A DNA stretch of 64,000 bases from CAVTLG01 sp963735495 (GTDB lineage: Bacteria; Chloroflexota; Ktedonobacteria; Ktedonobacterales; Ktedonobacteraceae): the NCBI GenBank assembly GCA_963735495.1, contig CAVTLG010000002.1:744001-808000 (forward strand), read 5' to 3'. Both the position numbers and the translations under genes were made by a program. This document shows, one piece after another, positions 1 through 8,442 of this stretch. Position 1 is the first letter of the stretch. Each line of letters starts with the position of its first letter. The notes beneath the pieces were generated by a model. That model saw only the letters and a program-made list of their open reading frames with translations, was not told the DNA's origin and made no database searches.

Positions 1-375
1 CACATAGACAATCTGCCAGACTCAGTACAAGTCGTCATCGCCTGCGCAGGCGGGGCGGCGCATCTGCCCGGTAATATTGCCGACTTACGAGCAGACTTGC
101 CAGTCATCGGCGTCCCGCGCGATCTGGGCGCACTCAAAGGTATTGACGCGCTACTCTCCATGGTGCAGATGCCAGAAGGAGCACCTGTTGCGGTCATGGC
201 CATCGGTGAAGCTGGCGCAGTAAACGCGGCGATCCACGCGGCTAAAGAGCTGGCTATCGCTGATACGCGTATCAAAGAGCGCTTGCTAACGTATGCCGAG
301 AAGCGCAAGGCACGCGTGCATGGACAAAACACAACCCTGGAGCAAAAGCTTATCAATTACGCGAAAAAATCCTGA
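1..375 (+). CDS. purE: PurE, 5-carboxyaminoimidazole ribonucleotide mutase, C-terminal part
   Basis: The frame is open from the first base, so the 5' end lies outside the window. The visible 124 residues match the PurE core: an ACAGGAAHLPG segment (usually AGGAAHLPG), PVIGVP, LLSMVQMP and PVAVMAIG. In the family these form the nucleotide-binding fold of the octameric enzyme that converts N5-CAIR to CAIR in purine synthesis. The tail after AAKELA is about 35 residues longer than the conserved core and basic. The last codons (AKKS and TGA) lie inside the first unit of a 39-bp tandem array. The gene is convergent with the kinase-like gene that follows. Identification is firm; only the tail is unusual. 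Confidence 0.93.
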   Translation, partial: HIDNLPDSVQVVIACAGGAAHLPGNIADLRADLPVIGVPRDLGALKGIDALLSMVQMPEGAPVAVMAIGEAGAVNAAIHAAKELAIADTRIKERLLTYAEKRKARVHGQNTTLEQKLINYAKKS

Positions 376-711
376 ATACTAGTATCGCCATACCTTTACG
401 CGAAAAAATCCTGAATACTAGTATCGCCATACCTTTACGCGAAAAAATCCTGAATACTAGTATCGCCATACCTTTACGCGAAAAAATCCTGAATACTAGT
501 ATCGCCATACCTTTACGCGAAAAAATCCTGAATACTAGTATCGCCATACCTTTACGCGAAAAAATCCTGAATACTAGTATCGCCATACCTTTACGCGAAA
601 AAATCCTGAATACTAGTATCGCCATACCTTTACGCGAAAAAATCCTGAATACTAGTATCGCCATACCTTTACGCGAAAAAATCCTGAATACTAGTATCGC
701 CATACCTTTAT
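361..711. repeat. 39-bp tandem repeat, nine copies
   Basis: Nine head-to-tail 39-bp units start at 361 and repeat without visible divergence until the last base of copy nine. Each unit contains the 10-bp palindrome ATACTAGTAT. The first unit carries the last codons and stop of purE on the plus strand; the last carries the last residues and TAG stop of the kinase-like gene on the minus strand. There are no unique spacers, so it is not a CRISPR array. The minus strand reads through as a 13-residue periodic peptide, but that frame has no ribosome-binding site and I do not call it a gene. Confidence 0.95.
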
Positions 712-2868
712 CGACTGATAGGCGACATCCGTCGGACTGCCATTACTCTGTGCGACCAACGCCAACTGGCCCTGAGCGGGCAGTTGAACATCATCGATAC
801 TGAAAATGGGTTGTAAATTTACATAAAATGTGAGCTTTTTGTTATTGGCAACTACCGCCAACAAATTTGAGACTTGCGACCCTGTCCCCTTGTTAATGGC
901 ATCGCTCTGTCCTTTACCGGTCGAAAATGGCACACCGTTTAGCCCAATTTCGTATTGACCCAATTGATTAATATAGAAATAACAGAATGACTTGCCATGT
1001 ATGCCAAACGCTACGCCGCCAACATCACCATCGATAATAGTCATCTGCGTCTGCAATACAAAGGTTGGGCCAGTAGAAACAGTACCCTGTGAACCAGTTG
1101 TTTGACAGAATAGGGGTGTACTGCCACTTGAGGGCATTTGGGCATGATAAAATTTATCCGTGGTCTCAACAAAGCCACAAGATTGACCAGTGGCAGGTTT
1201 CTGCGCAGTCCACTGTCCTATGTTGGATTGAGCAGTCAAATCGTTGAAAATAAGGATCGAGGTACTGCCCGTACTTGTTACAGCATACTGTTGAGGTATC
1301 AGTTGAGCATCAGCTGCCGCTTGTAGTGCCACTGTCTGTTTAGCTGTCGCCGTTGCCTGCGCAACAACCGTTGCCGTGGCAAGAGCATTAGTATGTGCAC
1401 TGGCTGTCGCGGTCATATGTTCATCGGTTGTGGTTATGAGCGCAATATTGCCAGACCCGTTGCCAACAATGTCCCCTTTTAGCGTAGTACACAGTAGACA
1501 ATTGCCACAAATGACGACCAGGAGCAACACGCTGAGAGCAACAGCAATGCCGGGAGGGATATGCTTAGAGATATAGCGTGGTATATCTTGCAGACCACGA
1601 AACTTCACTTCATCCTCTTCCGGTTCCAGGGCGCTCATGACTTTCCGATCAAGCGCTTGCATCTGCTGCCCTAGCTCCATCGGCTGCACTTGTAGAGTCT
1701 GAATGCTCTCAGAGAGATGCTCGAGTTGTTCTATGAGCCGCAGGTTCTCGTTCGGATCAGGCCGCACAGCCAGCGTCACAACCAGTTGTCCTCGTGGACC
1801 ACCAAATTGCGAGGCCTGTCCTGCATTTGGGATGCGCAAGATCTGTCCCGCATGCACATTCGGCGGAACGTTGACCGTTACCAGGCGTTTATCGGCCATG
1901 GCTAGAGGGTAGGAAACACCAGACAGCGCTTCCGCTTCACTAATTCCTAGCATGACATAGATATGCTCACCATGCTCTCCCTGACGCATGGCATGCTCAA
2001 ATGCTTCAGCGAACTCTGTAATTGATGCATAGCGAGCAGTGGGATCTAGTAAAAGCGCCCGTTGCAGCACCTGAGACACCACAGGAGAGAGTTTAGCAGC
2101 TTGCTCTTCAGGTGAGAACAACGCAGGGGCACCCCGGCCACCTTTCCCATCCTGCGTATAGACATGCCCTGTGAGCAACTCATAGACCAACGCGGCCAGC
2201 TCATACTGATCCGTGGCTGCCACAGGGTGCCCTCTCAATAGCTCTGGCGCTAGCGCATAAGACGCCCCCTGACCGCTTGCAAGGTTAGCAGGAAGGGCCG
2301 TGAAACGAGCGATACTAAAGTCTGCCAATTCTAAATGCGGAAAACGCTTGCCATCGGTTTGATAACGCACCAGGAAATTTGTCTGTTTGATGCCTAGATG
2401 CAGTATATTTTTATCATGCGCATGCTGTAAACTCTCTGCGGCCTGACTGACAAATTGCTGTATATCCTGTGGCGCAAGCTGTGTCGAAAGACTTTTCTGC
2501 TGCTGCCAATAGTTACTCAGCCAGATATCAAGAGAGCGTTCTGTGGCTAACGGCATCACAGTATACGCATAGCCGTATTCCCGTTCGCCTTGACCGTTCG
2601 TCATCTCCCCAAAATCGAGGACAGGCAAGATGTGCGGATGGTCTAATGTAGTCACTTCCTCCATAATGTTTCTGAAATGTTGGAAGCGTTGTTGCTTTTC
2701 TTCCTGTCCCTGATCCAGGCGCACAAGTTTGAGCGCGACAGGTCTTGCCGTATGTATATCAACGGCCTGATAGACTGACTTATTCTCACCACGACTCAGG
2801 AAATGCAGCAGGCGATAACGGTCAATGGTCGGTTTATTGGGTGTGTCCTTTGGCGGTTTATGAAGCAT
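691..2868 (-). CDS. Ser/Thr protein kinase-like membrane protein with DnaJ C-domain-like segment (possible pseudokinase)
   Basis: 725 residues. Residues about 18-290 follow the bacterial Ser/Thr kinase fold: VALK with Lys47, Asp183 in ADFS (DFG position), APE at 207-209 and the ATDQYELAALVYELLTG helix. The catalytic loop reads HLGIKQTN (157-164), so the usual HRD aspartate is Gly159, and the glycine loop is degenerate (SRGENKSV). Residues about 305-372 resemble the DnaJ C-terminal substrate-binding domain (VNVPPNVHAGQILRI, GQLVVTL). One membrane helix at about 439-462 precedes an outside domain of about 260 residues that I do not recognise. A GTGAGG site precedes the ATG. Phosphotransfer activity is doubtful; a scaffold or sensor role is inferred. 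Confidence 0.85.
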   Translation of the reverse strand: MLHKPPKDTPNKPTIDRYRLLHFLSRGENKSVYQAVDIHTARPVALKLVRLDQGQEEKQQRFQHFRNIMEEVTTLDHPHILPVLDFGEMTNGQGEREYGYAYTVMPLATERSLDIWLSNYWQQQKSLSTQLAPQDIQQFVSQAAESLQHAHDKNILHLGIKQTNFLVRYQTDGKRFPHLELADFSIARFTALPANLASGQGASYALAPELLRGHPVAATDQYELAALVYELLTGHVYTQDGKGGRGAPALFSPEEQAAKLSPVVSQVLQRALLLDPTARYASITEFAEAFEHAMRQGEHGEHIYVMLGISEAEALSGVSYPLAMADKRLVTVNVPPNVHAGQILRIPNAGQASQFGGPRGQLVVTLAVRPDPNENLRLIEQLEHLSESIQTLQVQPMELGQQMQALDRKVMSALEPEEDEVKFRGLQDIPRYISKHIPPGIAVALSVLLLVVICGNCLLCTTLKGDIVGNGSGNIALITTTDEHMTATASAHTNALATATVVAQATATAKQTVALQAAADAQLIPQQYAVTSTGSTSILIFNDLTAQSNIGQWTAQKPATGQSCGFVETTDKFYHAQMPSSGSTPLFCQTTGSQGTVSTGPTFVLQTQMTIIDGDVGGVAFGIHGKSFCYFYINQLGQYEIGLNGVPFSTGKGQSDAINKGTGSQVSNLLAVVANNKKLTFYVNLQPIFSIDDVQLPAQGQLALVAQSNGSPTDVAYQSIKVWRY

Positions 2869-3198
2869 GGCCTCACCTAAATACTGTCTGTATGTATTCC
2901 GTCAAGAGATGGCTTACAAATAAAATCTTCCACAGCCTGACGGGATTGTAGCCGAGCACAGGCTCAAGCCTGGATAGTCTAACCATCCCATATTACAAAT
3001 ACCAAGTATAAATGTCATCGTAGCACGAGAAAAGAGATAAATAGGGACAGTTTTCATATTTCTTTTATGTAAATGCCCAGAGGGTAGCGCGTCGGCTCTG
3101 TTGGCTCTTGTAAAAGGCTAGAAAAGTGTTATGCAGCGCACCGGATTTATGCTATTATAGCAATATGTAGAAAGAAGCGCAAAGGAAGGGGTTTGTAT

Positions 3199-3801
3199 AT
3201 GACAACAATATCGGAGCAGCACACGGTGGTAACTCCCGCAGATTGGGTAGCAGGACCAAAACAAGGATACTGGACTTACAATCACTATGCAGCCCTACCA
3301 GATGATGGGCAGCGCTATCAGATTGTGGAGGGGGTATTGTTTATGACGCCTGCGCCAGGTATATTCCACCAGAAAGTCGCACAAAAACTTTTCAGATATT
3401 TAGCAGTCCAGATTGAGGATGCTGGTTTAGGACAGGTATTTATGGCTCCTGTCGATGTCGAGTTAGCAGCGAACATGGTAGTACAGCCAGACGTGATCGT
3501 GATCCTGAACGCAAGCAGCGACAAAATTACTCCTTCGCGCATCGTAGGAGCGCCTGATCTGGTGATTGAAGTTTCTTCACCCTCTACCGTGGGATTTGAT
3601 CGGCGCGAAAAGCAGGATGCCTATGCACGAGCGGGAATCCCTGAATACTGGATCGCTGACCCTATTGCTCATACTATTGAAGTATTCTTTCTGGAAAGTG
3701 GCGCGTATCATTCGCAAGGTTTCTTCACCGAGCAGGCCCGGTTAGTCTCGACCGTGGTACCAACGATGGCTGAAGTGCCAGTCGAAAAGTTTTTTGCATA
3801 G
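3199..3801 (+). CDS. Uma2-family (DUF820) restriction-endonuclease-fold protein
   Basis: 200 residues from ATG 3199, with AAGGAAGGGG seven bases upstream; a TTG two codons earlier is in frame but less well placed. The family has a PD-(D/E)XK-like nuclease fold and is greatly expanded in Cyanobacteria and Chloroflexota; its cellular role is unsettled. Visible marks: YQIVEGVLFMTPAPG, VVQPDVIVIL with the acidic residue, DLVIEVSSPST with the second acidic residue, followed by REKQDAYARAGIPEYWIAD. The length is normal for the family. It stands alone with its own upstream region; the methyltransferase follows 25 bases later. Confidence 0.9.
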   Translation: MTTISEQHTVVTPADWVAGPKQGYWTYNHYAALPDDGQRYQIVEGVLFMTPAPGIFHQKVAQKLFRYLAVQIEDAGLGQVFMAPVDVELAANMVVQPDVIVILNASSDKITPSRIVGAPDLVIEVSSPSTVGFDRREKQDAYARAGIPEYWIADPIAHTIEVFFLESGAYHSQGFFTEQARLVSTVVPTMAEVPVEKFFA

Positions 3802-3826
3802 CAATAAGCGAAAGTAGATTGATCCG

Positions 3827-4558
3827 ATGGTGCAACTACAGCGTTTACAGCCGCGTTCACAAGAGGAAATTTTCGCCTCTTATGGATGGCATGACAAGCA
3901 TAACCTGCTCAATCTGATAACCGCTGAACGTTGCGATTATATTGAGTCTCGTGTGGAACGCATTCTCGGCAAGGGAGCACTACTTCAGCAAGATGTATTG
4001 GAGGTGGGCTGCGGAGGTGGCTTGATCTGTGAAGGTCTGGCGCGGCGCGGTGCAATTACCGTCGGCGTCGATCCCTCTCACATGGCGCTGGCAGATGCCC
4101 GTACACATATCCAACATGGTGGCCTGGGACAGAACGTCCATTTCGATCATGCTTACGCGGAGTCGTTGCCCTACGGGGACGGCAGTTTTTCGGTGATAGT
4201 CTGCCTGGATGTCCTGGAACATGTGCAGGATTTGCCAGCCACCATACAAGAGATCGCGCGGGTACTGGCTCCAGGTGGAGTCTTCGTCTTTGACACGATC
4301 AATCGCACACTGCTAGCACGCCTGGCTTTGATCTGGATCGGCGAACGCTTCTTTCGCAAAGGTGGCCTGGTACCTGGATTGCATAACTACCACGCTTTTA
4401 TCAAACCCGCCGAATTGAAAACACTATTGACACAAAATGATCTGCAGATCTGTGAAATGACGGGCTTCATGCCCCGCTTCAACAAAGGTCGGCTCTCGCT
4501 GGGTCCCGGCTGGTTTAAGGGCGTCTCCTACGTGGGCTACGCGACAAAAGAGCGCTAA
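3827..4558 (+). CDS. Class I SAM-dependent methyltransferase, UbiG-like
   Basis: 243 residues. Motif I is VLEVGCGGGLICEGLA (SAM glycine loop), followed by the acidic motif II in VGVDPSHMA, then IVCLDVLEHVQD and LAPGGVFVFDTINRT. This layout is typical of UbiG/UbiE-type small-molecule methyltransferases, and the C-terminal NYHAFIKPAEL segment resembles UbiG. Ubiquinone is not expected in Chloroflexota, which use menaquinone, so the true substrate is unknown. The start is ATG 3827 with only a weak upstream purine stretch. It lies 25 bases after the Uma2 gene and may be co-transcribed with it. Confidence 0.8.
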   Translation: MVQLQRLQPRSQEEIFASYGWHDKHNLLNLITAERCDYIESRVERILGKGALLQQDVLEVGCGGGLICEGLARRGAITVGVDPSHMALADARTHIQHGGLGQNVHFDHAYAESLPYGDGSFSVIVCLDVLEHVQDLPATIQEIARVLAPGGVFVFDTINRTLLARLALIWIGERFFRKGGLVPGLHNYHAFIKPAELKTLLTQNDLQICEMTGFMPRFNKGRLSLGPGWFKGVSYVGYATKER

Positions 4559-4598
4559 AAGCGATGACTCCAGGCCCAATTGTGGGATTGCCAAAAAA

Positions 4599-5198
4599 TT
4601 AAGGTTCCAACCAGAATTGCTTGTCCTCTTTTGACATCGTGCTACGTGTAATCGCTGCGGCAAAACTTTGAGCCTGTGGTCCTTGCTGCTGCTGGCGGGC
4701 CGCAGCGTGTGTCTTACGCCAGTTGAGGGTTGCAGCCGGCTGGCTGTTATTTAATAAGGCGCTGAATTGCTCAATGCTCACTTGAAAGAATTGGGCCAGA
4801 CGCTCTAATTGACGTCGCTGCAGGCTGGCCAGCTCAATAGCTCCCGTTTCAAATTTATTCCACACATCGACACTCAGGCGCAATCCCTTCGCAACATCGA
4901 CCTTGCCCAGGCTACGGCTTTTACGCAGCTCACTTAAGCTAGCAAAGGCCAGTTGTGGCTCAGGTGCAAAAACGCGATCCAGCACTGACAGATAAGCACG
5001 TTGGGTTAATGGCAACAGAGGTACATCTAGTTCCACATGTGCATCTCCCCCGGTAGCGTGATAGGCGGCGATAAAGTCAGTTAAGGCTCCCAGCTCACTC
5101 GGATGGTCCTGCAAGAGACGCGTCTGCGCCTGGACATCGCCAGCTTCCCTGGCTGCTAACCAGGCCATCTTCAATTGCTGCAATTCAGATGTATTCAT
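4599..5198 (-). CDS. XRE-type helix-turn-helix protein, partner of the sigma-like gene
   Basis: 199 residues. The middle (about 100-155) reads as a Cro/C1-type helix-turn-helix: SLGKVDVAKGLRLSVDVWNK followed by LERLAQFFQVSIEQFSAL. The N-terminal part is helical and mentions no known domain. It starts 26 bases after the stop of the sigma-like gene on the same strand, so the two are very likely one operon. An anti-sigma or co-regulator role is only inferred from that pairing. The gene is convergent with the methyltransferase. Confidence 0.7.
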   Translation of the reverse strand: MNTSELQQLKMAWLAAREAGDVQAQTRLLQDHPSELGALTDFIAAYHATGGDAHVELDVPLLPLTQRAYLSVLDRVFAPEPQLAFASLSELRKSRSLGKVDVAKGLRLSVDVWNKFETGAIELASLQRRQLERLAQFFQVSIEQFSALLNNSQPAATLNWRKTHAAARQQQQGPQAQSFAAAITRSTMSKEDKQFWLEP

Positions 5199-5224
5199 AA
5201 GTGTACGCCTTTCTGTTTCTCCCG

Positions 5225-5974
5225 CTAGTATTGCTTGTGGACCATGGAAGCAGGTGCATCATATTGTTCTTGCACGACGCAATCACGTAGATAACGACGA
5301 GCGCGCTCATAACGTAGTCGTACTGTACGCTCGGTACGCTTGCACACGACTGCAATGTCATCCCATTTCATCCCTTGAATAGCACGCAGGACCATAATCG
5401 TGCGATCTAAAGGATCGTTAAGATAGGCCAGAATACGCTGACTCTCGTCCTCGGCATGTAATTCTGCGTACTGGTCGTGCGGGTCCGCTACGTCTGACGC
5501 GGGCAGTCCCTCATCATCCGCAGGCGCAGGCCGCAGAGATTCGACTAACGCACGTGGTACATGCTGTGGACGCCCGGCTGGACGTCCCTCGTTATCGCGC
5601 CGGTAATACAGGCCCTCCTGACGCAGGACGCGATTGAACTCGTCGGCGCACAGACAGCGTAAATAGTGAATAAAGTTTTGCGTCATAAATATTTCATCAG
5701 GATTCTGGGCCTCGCGCAACAAATGCTCAGCCATATTGGCAATAGCCTCCTCGCGCAGCTCTGGCCGGTGTTGCAATCCCTGGGTATGGCGCTGAAACAG
5801 CGGTGCACAGCGCTGTAACAGTACCTCGGCGAGACGACGTACGCCACCCATATTGCCCTGGACACGCAACTCACGTATAGTCGTGATCAACTCGCGCTCT
5901 GCTATCTCATAACGCCCCTCCACGGTGCGACGGCGCAATTGCTCATCAAGCTTAGGATCACTTAGATCGATCAT
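5225..5974 (-). CDS. RNA polymerase sigma-70-like (ECF-type) regulator
   Basis: About 249 residues from ATG 5974, chosen because GGGGGA lies just upstream; a TTG at 5986 is in frame but overlaps that site. The C-terminal part has a sigma region 4 look: LNDPLDRTIMVLRAIQGMKW followed by WDDIAVVCKRTERTVRLRYE, ending in a basic helix. The N-terminal two thirds are helical with region-2-like FIHYLRCLCADEFNRVLR. Between them is a Pro/Asp-rich linker. Atypical for a standard ECF factor but the region 4 signature is clear. It is followed by the XRE-like gene. Confidence 0.68.
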   Translation of the reverse strand: MIDLSDPKLDEQLRRRTVEGRYEIAERELITTIRELRVQGNMGGVRRLAEVLLQRCAPLFQRHTQGLQHRPELREEAIANMAEHLLREAQNPDEIFMTQNFIHYLRCLCADEFNRVLRQEGLYYRRDNEGRPAGRPQHVPRALVESLRPAPADDEGLPASDVADPHDQYAELHAEDESQRILAYLNDPLDRTIMVLRAIQGMKWDDIAVVCKRTERTVRLRYERARRYLRDCVVQEQYDAPASMVHKQY

Positions 5975-6215
5975 ACAGTCCCCCAAAAGTAGTACTGGCT
6001 TCCGGTGGTTTCTTGTTTGTGACTCACATAAACCCTATTCCATCTGTCAGAAAAAAAACGGAAATTTTGTACACTGTCGTCTAGCATAGCAGAAAATTTG
6101 GGGGCTGAAAAGCTCTGAAATTTGCTATCTCCCGTTTTTCAGCAGCAAACTGCGCCGCCCCTCATTTACCAGGAACCAGGAGTAACGGTGGAGAGAGCAG
6201 AGCTTAAGCGTTCGC

Positions 6216-7241
6216 TCAATAACCCTGCTCTTTGCTGACAGTGTTGTAGAGAGGTTCGCCTGCCAGGTAACGCCGCAGGTTTTCCTCGAAGATCGCGAAA
6301 GAACGTTCTGGATAGCGTATCGTACCACCAGAAATATGCGGACTGATAATGACATTCGGCAACTGCCACAACGGGTGATCGGGTGGCAATGGCTCTGGAT
6401 CATGCACATCTAACGCAGCTCCGCCAATGCGTTTTTCCTGTAAAGCTTGAATTAAGTCCTGCTCATTGCATACTTCACCACGCGCGATATTGATCAGAAA
6501 TGCATCAGACTTCATCGCGCTGAATGCAGCAGCATCGAACAGATGAGTGGTCTGTGGAGTCAAGGGCACAGCAATCACGACGACATCACTCTCCTGGAGC
6601 AAGCTATGGAGCTGGTCAAGCTTGTAATAGCGATCAGGTAGTATGCCGTCAGGATCACCAACATCGGGGAAGACGAAGCCGTGATCGCGGTGGTCGTCGC
6701 TATACTGCTGCGCGACTATACGCATGCCAAAGGCTTTGGCCAGATGAGCGACACCACGGCCAATACTCCCATAGCCCACAATACCTATCGTCTTGCCACG
6801 CAGTTCTGGCACACTAAAAAATGAGAGCCAATCCTTACCAACAGGCCATTGAGCTTTCTGCTGTAGCTCTAAGATGAACGGCAAATGATGGAACCAGGCT
6901 AGCATCATCATCATGACGTATTCGGGGATACTGACAACATGCACTCCACTGGATGTGGTGATGATAACTTGCGCATCTATCAGAGGGTGCTTGAATATGC
7001 GATCAGCACCAGCGGAGTAGAGATGCACCCAACGGAGATTAGGCGCTTGTTGAGGTGTCGGTAAGATCTCAAGCGTATAAAGGACTTCTACATTTTGCCA
7101 CAGTTCACCGGGTATGTCTTCCAGACGCCGTATAGGACGAGCCTCTATCTGCCAGTCAGGCGCAAGTTGCTGTAGACGCGCTAGCCAATCTGGTTCGATT
7201 GGTACGGTAATCAAAATATGATGTTTTGCAGTGTTACTCAT
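6216..7241 (-). CDS. D-isomer-specific 2-hydroxyacid dehydrogenase
   Basis: 341 residues from ATG 7241, which has AAAGG seven bases upstream; the open frame extends into queA but that start has no support. The NAD-binding motif is GIVGYGSIGRGVAHLAKAFG. Catalytic residues of the family are visible: Arg in NIARGEVCN, Glu in HDPEPLPPDHPLW and His in ISPHISGG. The enzyme reduces a 2-keto acid to the D-hydroxy acid with NAD(P)H; the substrate cannot be told from sequence. Third gene of the ruvB-queA run, about 67 bases after queA. Confidence 0.9.
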   Translation of the reverse strand: MSNTAKHHILITVPIEPDWLARLQQLAPDWQIEARPIRRLEDIPGELWQNVEVLYTLEILPTPQQAPNLRWVHLYSAGADRIFKHPLIDAQVIITTSSGVHVVSIPEYVMMMMLAWFHHLPFILELQQKAQWPVGKDWLSFFSVPELRGKTIGIVGYGSIGRGVAHLAKAFGMRIVAQQYSDDHRDHGFVFPDVGDPDGILPDRYYKLDQLHSLLQESDVVVIAVPLTPQTTHLFDAAAFSAMKSDAFLINIARGEVCNEQDLIQALQEKRIGGAALDVHDPEPLPPDHPLWQLPNVIISPHISGGTIRYPERSFAIFEENLRRYLAGEPLYNTVSKEQGY

Positions 7242-7308
7242 ATGCAAACCTTTAACTCCCTTACTTTTCGCTTTGCCTATAAATAGCACGTCGTAAGCGC
7301 AATTCCCG

Positions 7309-8442
7309 TTATAAAAGCAGCATGGCGTCGCCAAAACTGAAGAAACGATAGCGCTCACGAATGGCTTCTTGATAAGCATACTCCATGAGGTCCTTGCCTG
7401 TGAAGGCGCTGACAAGCAAAAGTAGGGTAGAACGAGGCAGATGGAAGTTCGTGATCATTGCATCTACCATCTGGTAACGATAACCAGGTGTAATAAAGAG
7501 ACGTGTATGTCCATGATAGGGTTCAATATGCCCCTCGTGCATACTGGCAACGCTTTCCAGCACACGGACAGAAGTCGTACCAACAGCGACGACGCGCCCA
7601 CCAGCTTTGCGTGTTGCATTGATCAGCTCAGCAGTCGGAGCATCCAGTTCGATCTCTTCGCTGTGAATTTTATGCTCAATGACATACTCGCTCTCGACAG
7701 GTCGGAAGGTATCAAGTCCGACATGGAGCGTCACGAAGCCGATCTGTATGCCCTGCCCGCGTAATTGCTCTAATAGATGAGGCGTGAAGTGCAATCCCGC
7801 CGTGGGCGCAGCCGCTGAGCCACGGATACGCGCATAAACAGTCTGATAACGCTCAGCATCGCTCAATGTTTCGTGGATATAGGGCGGCAATGGCATACGA
7901 CCCAGTTCGTCAATACGCTGGCGCACGCTGAGTAAATTGTATGCATCTGCGCTGGCATTGGCAGCATGATTGGGGATGGATAGCTGTACGATACGGCCAC
8001 CTGCGGCGGTACGCTGCTGAATTTCAGCCTGTAGGCCAGCTTCCTGACCCTCGTGGCCAAAGAGGATCAGCGCTCCCTCACGCAAGCGTCGGCCAGGACG
8101 CACCAGTGCCTCCCAGCAATCTGGTCCCAGGTCGGGACGCTCGGCTAGCAAGAGGACTTCGACGGCGCCACCGGTTTGCGCGCGCCGTCCCAGGAGTCGC
8201 GCAGGTATGACGCGACTCTGGTTCGCAATCAGCAAGTCACCTGGTCGCAGATAATCACCAATATCACGAAAATGGCGGTGCTCTAACGCGTTAGTGCCTC
8301 GCCGCACAACCAGAAGACGCGAAGCATCGCGCGGCTCGATAGGTGTCTGCGCGATGAACTCCGCTGGCAGGTTATAGTCAAAATCGCTGATCTTCAAATC
8401 AGCAATTTTTGCCAGGTTAGTATTCAGGATATTCCCGTCCAC
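7309..8442 (-). CDS. queA: S-adenosylmethionine:tRNA ribosyltransferase-isomerase QueA
   Basis: 377 residues. QueA moves the ribosyl part of SAM onto preQ1 in tRNA to make epoxyqueuosine. Family signatures are present: FDYNLPAEFIAQTPIEPRD at the N terminus, RLLGRR, AAPTAGLHFTP, FVTLHVGLDTFRPV, VGTTSVRVLE and TNFHLPRSTLLLLVSAF. The likely start is GTG 8442, which overlaps the end of ruvB by 19 bases and has GGAAGGTGG upstream inside ruvB, pointing to translational coupling. A TTG at residue 17 would give the usual family length but has no ribosome-binding site. Confidence 0.95.
   Translation of the reverse strand: MDGNILNTNLAKIADLKISDFDYNLPAEFIAQTPIEPRDASRLLVVRRGTNALEHRHFRDIGDYLRPGDLLIANQSRVIPARLLGRRAQTGGAVEVLLLAERPDLGPDCWEALVRPGRRLREGALILFGHEGQEAGLQAEIQQRTAAGGRIVQLSIPNHAANASADAYNLLSVRQRIDELGRMPLPPYIHETLSDAERYQTVYARIRGSAAAPTAGLHFTPHLLEQLRGQGIQIGFVTLHVGLDTFRPVESEYVIEHKIHSEEIELDAPTAELINATRKAGGRVVAVGTTSVRVLESVASMHEGHIEPYHGHTRLFITPGYRYQMVDAMITNFHLPRSTLLLLVSAFTGKDLMEYAYQEAIRERYRFFSFGDAMLLL

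Noticed and set aside
353..703. Minus-strand ORF encoding nine copies of a 13-residue peptide
   Set aside because: It is the reading-through of the 39-bp array, has no ribosome-binding site and overlaps the kinase-like gene stop.
361..711. Possible CRISPR array
   Set aside because: The units are contiguous with no unique spacers and no cas genes are present.
3827..4558. True UbiG of ubiquinone synthesis
   Set aside because: Only class-level motifs support it and the lineage is expected to use menaquinone, so I kept a general methyltransferase call.
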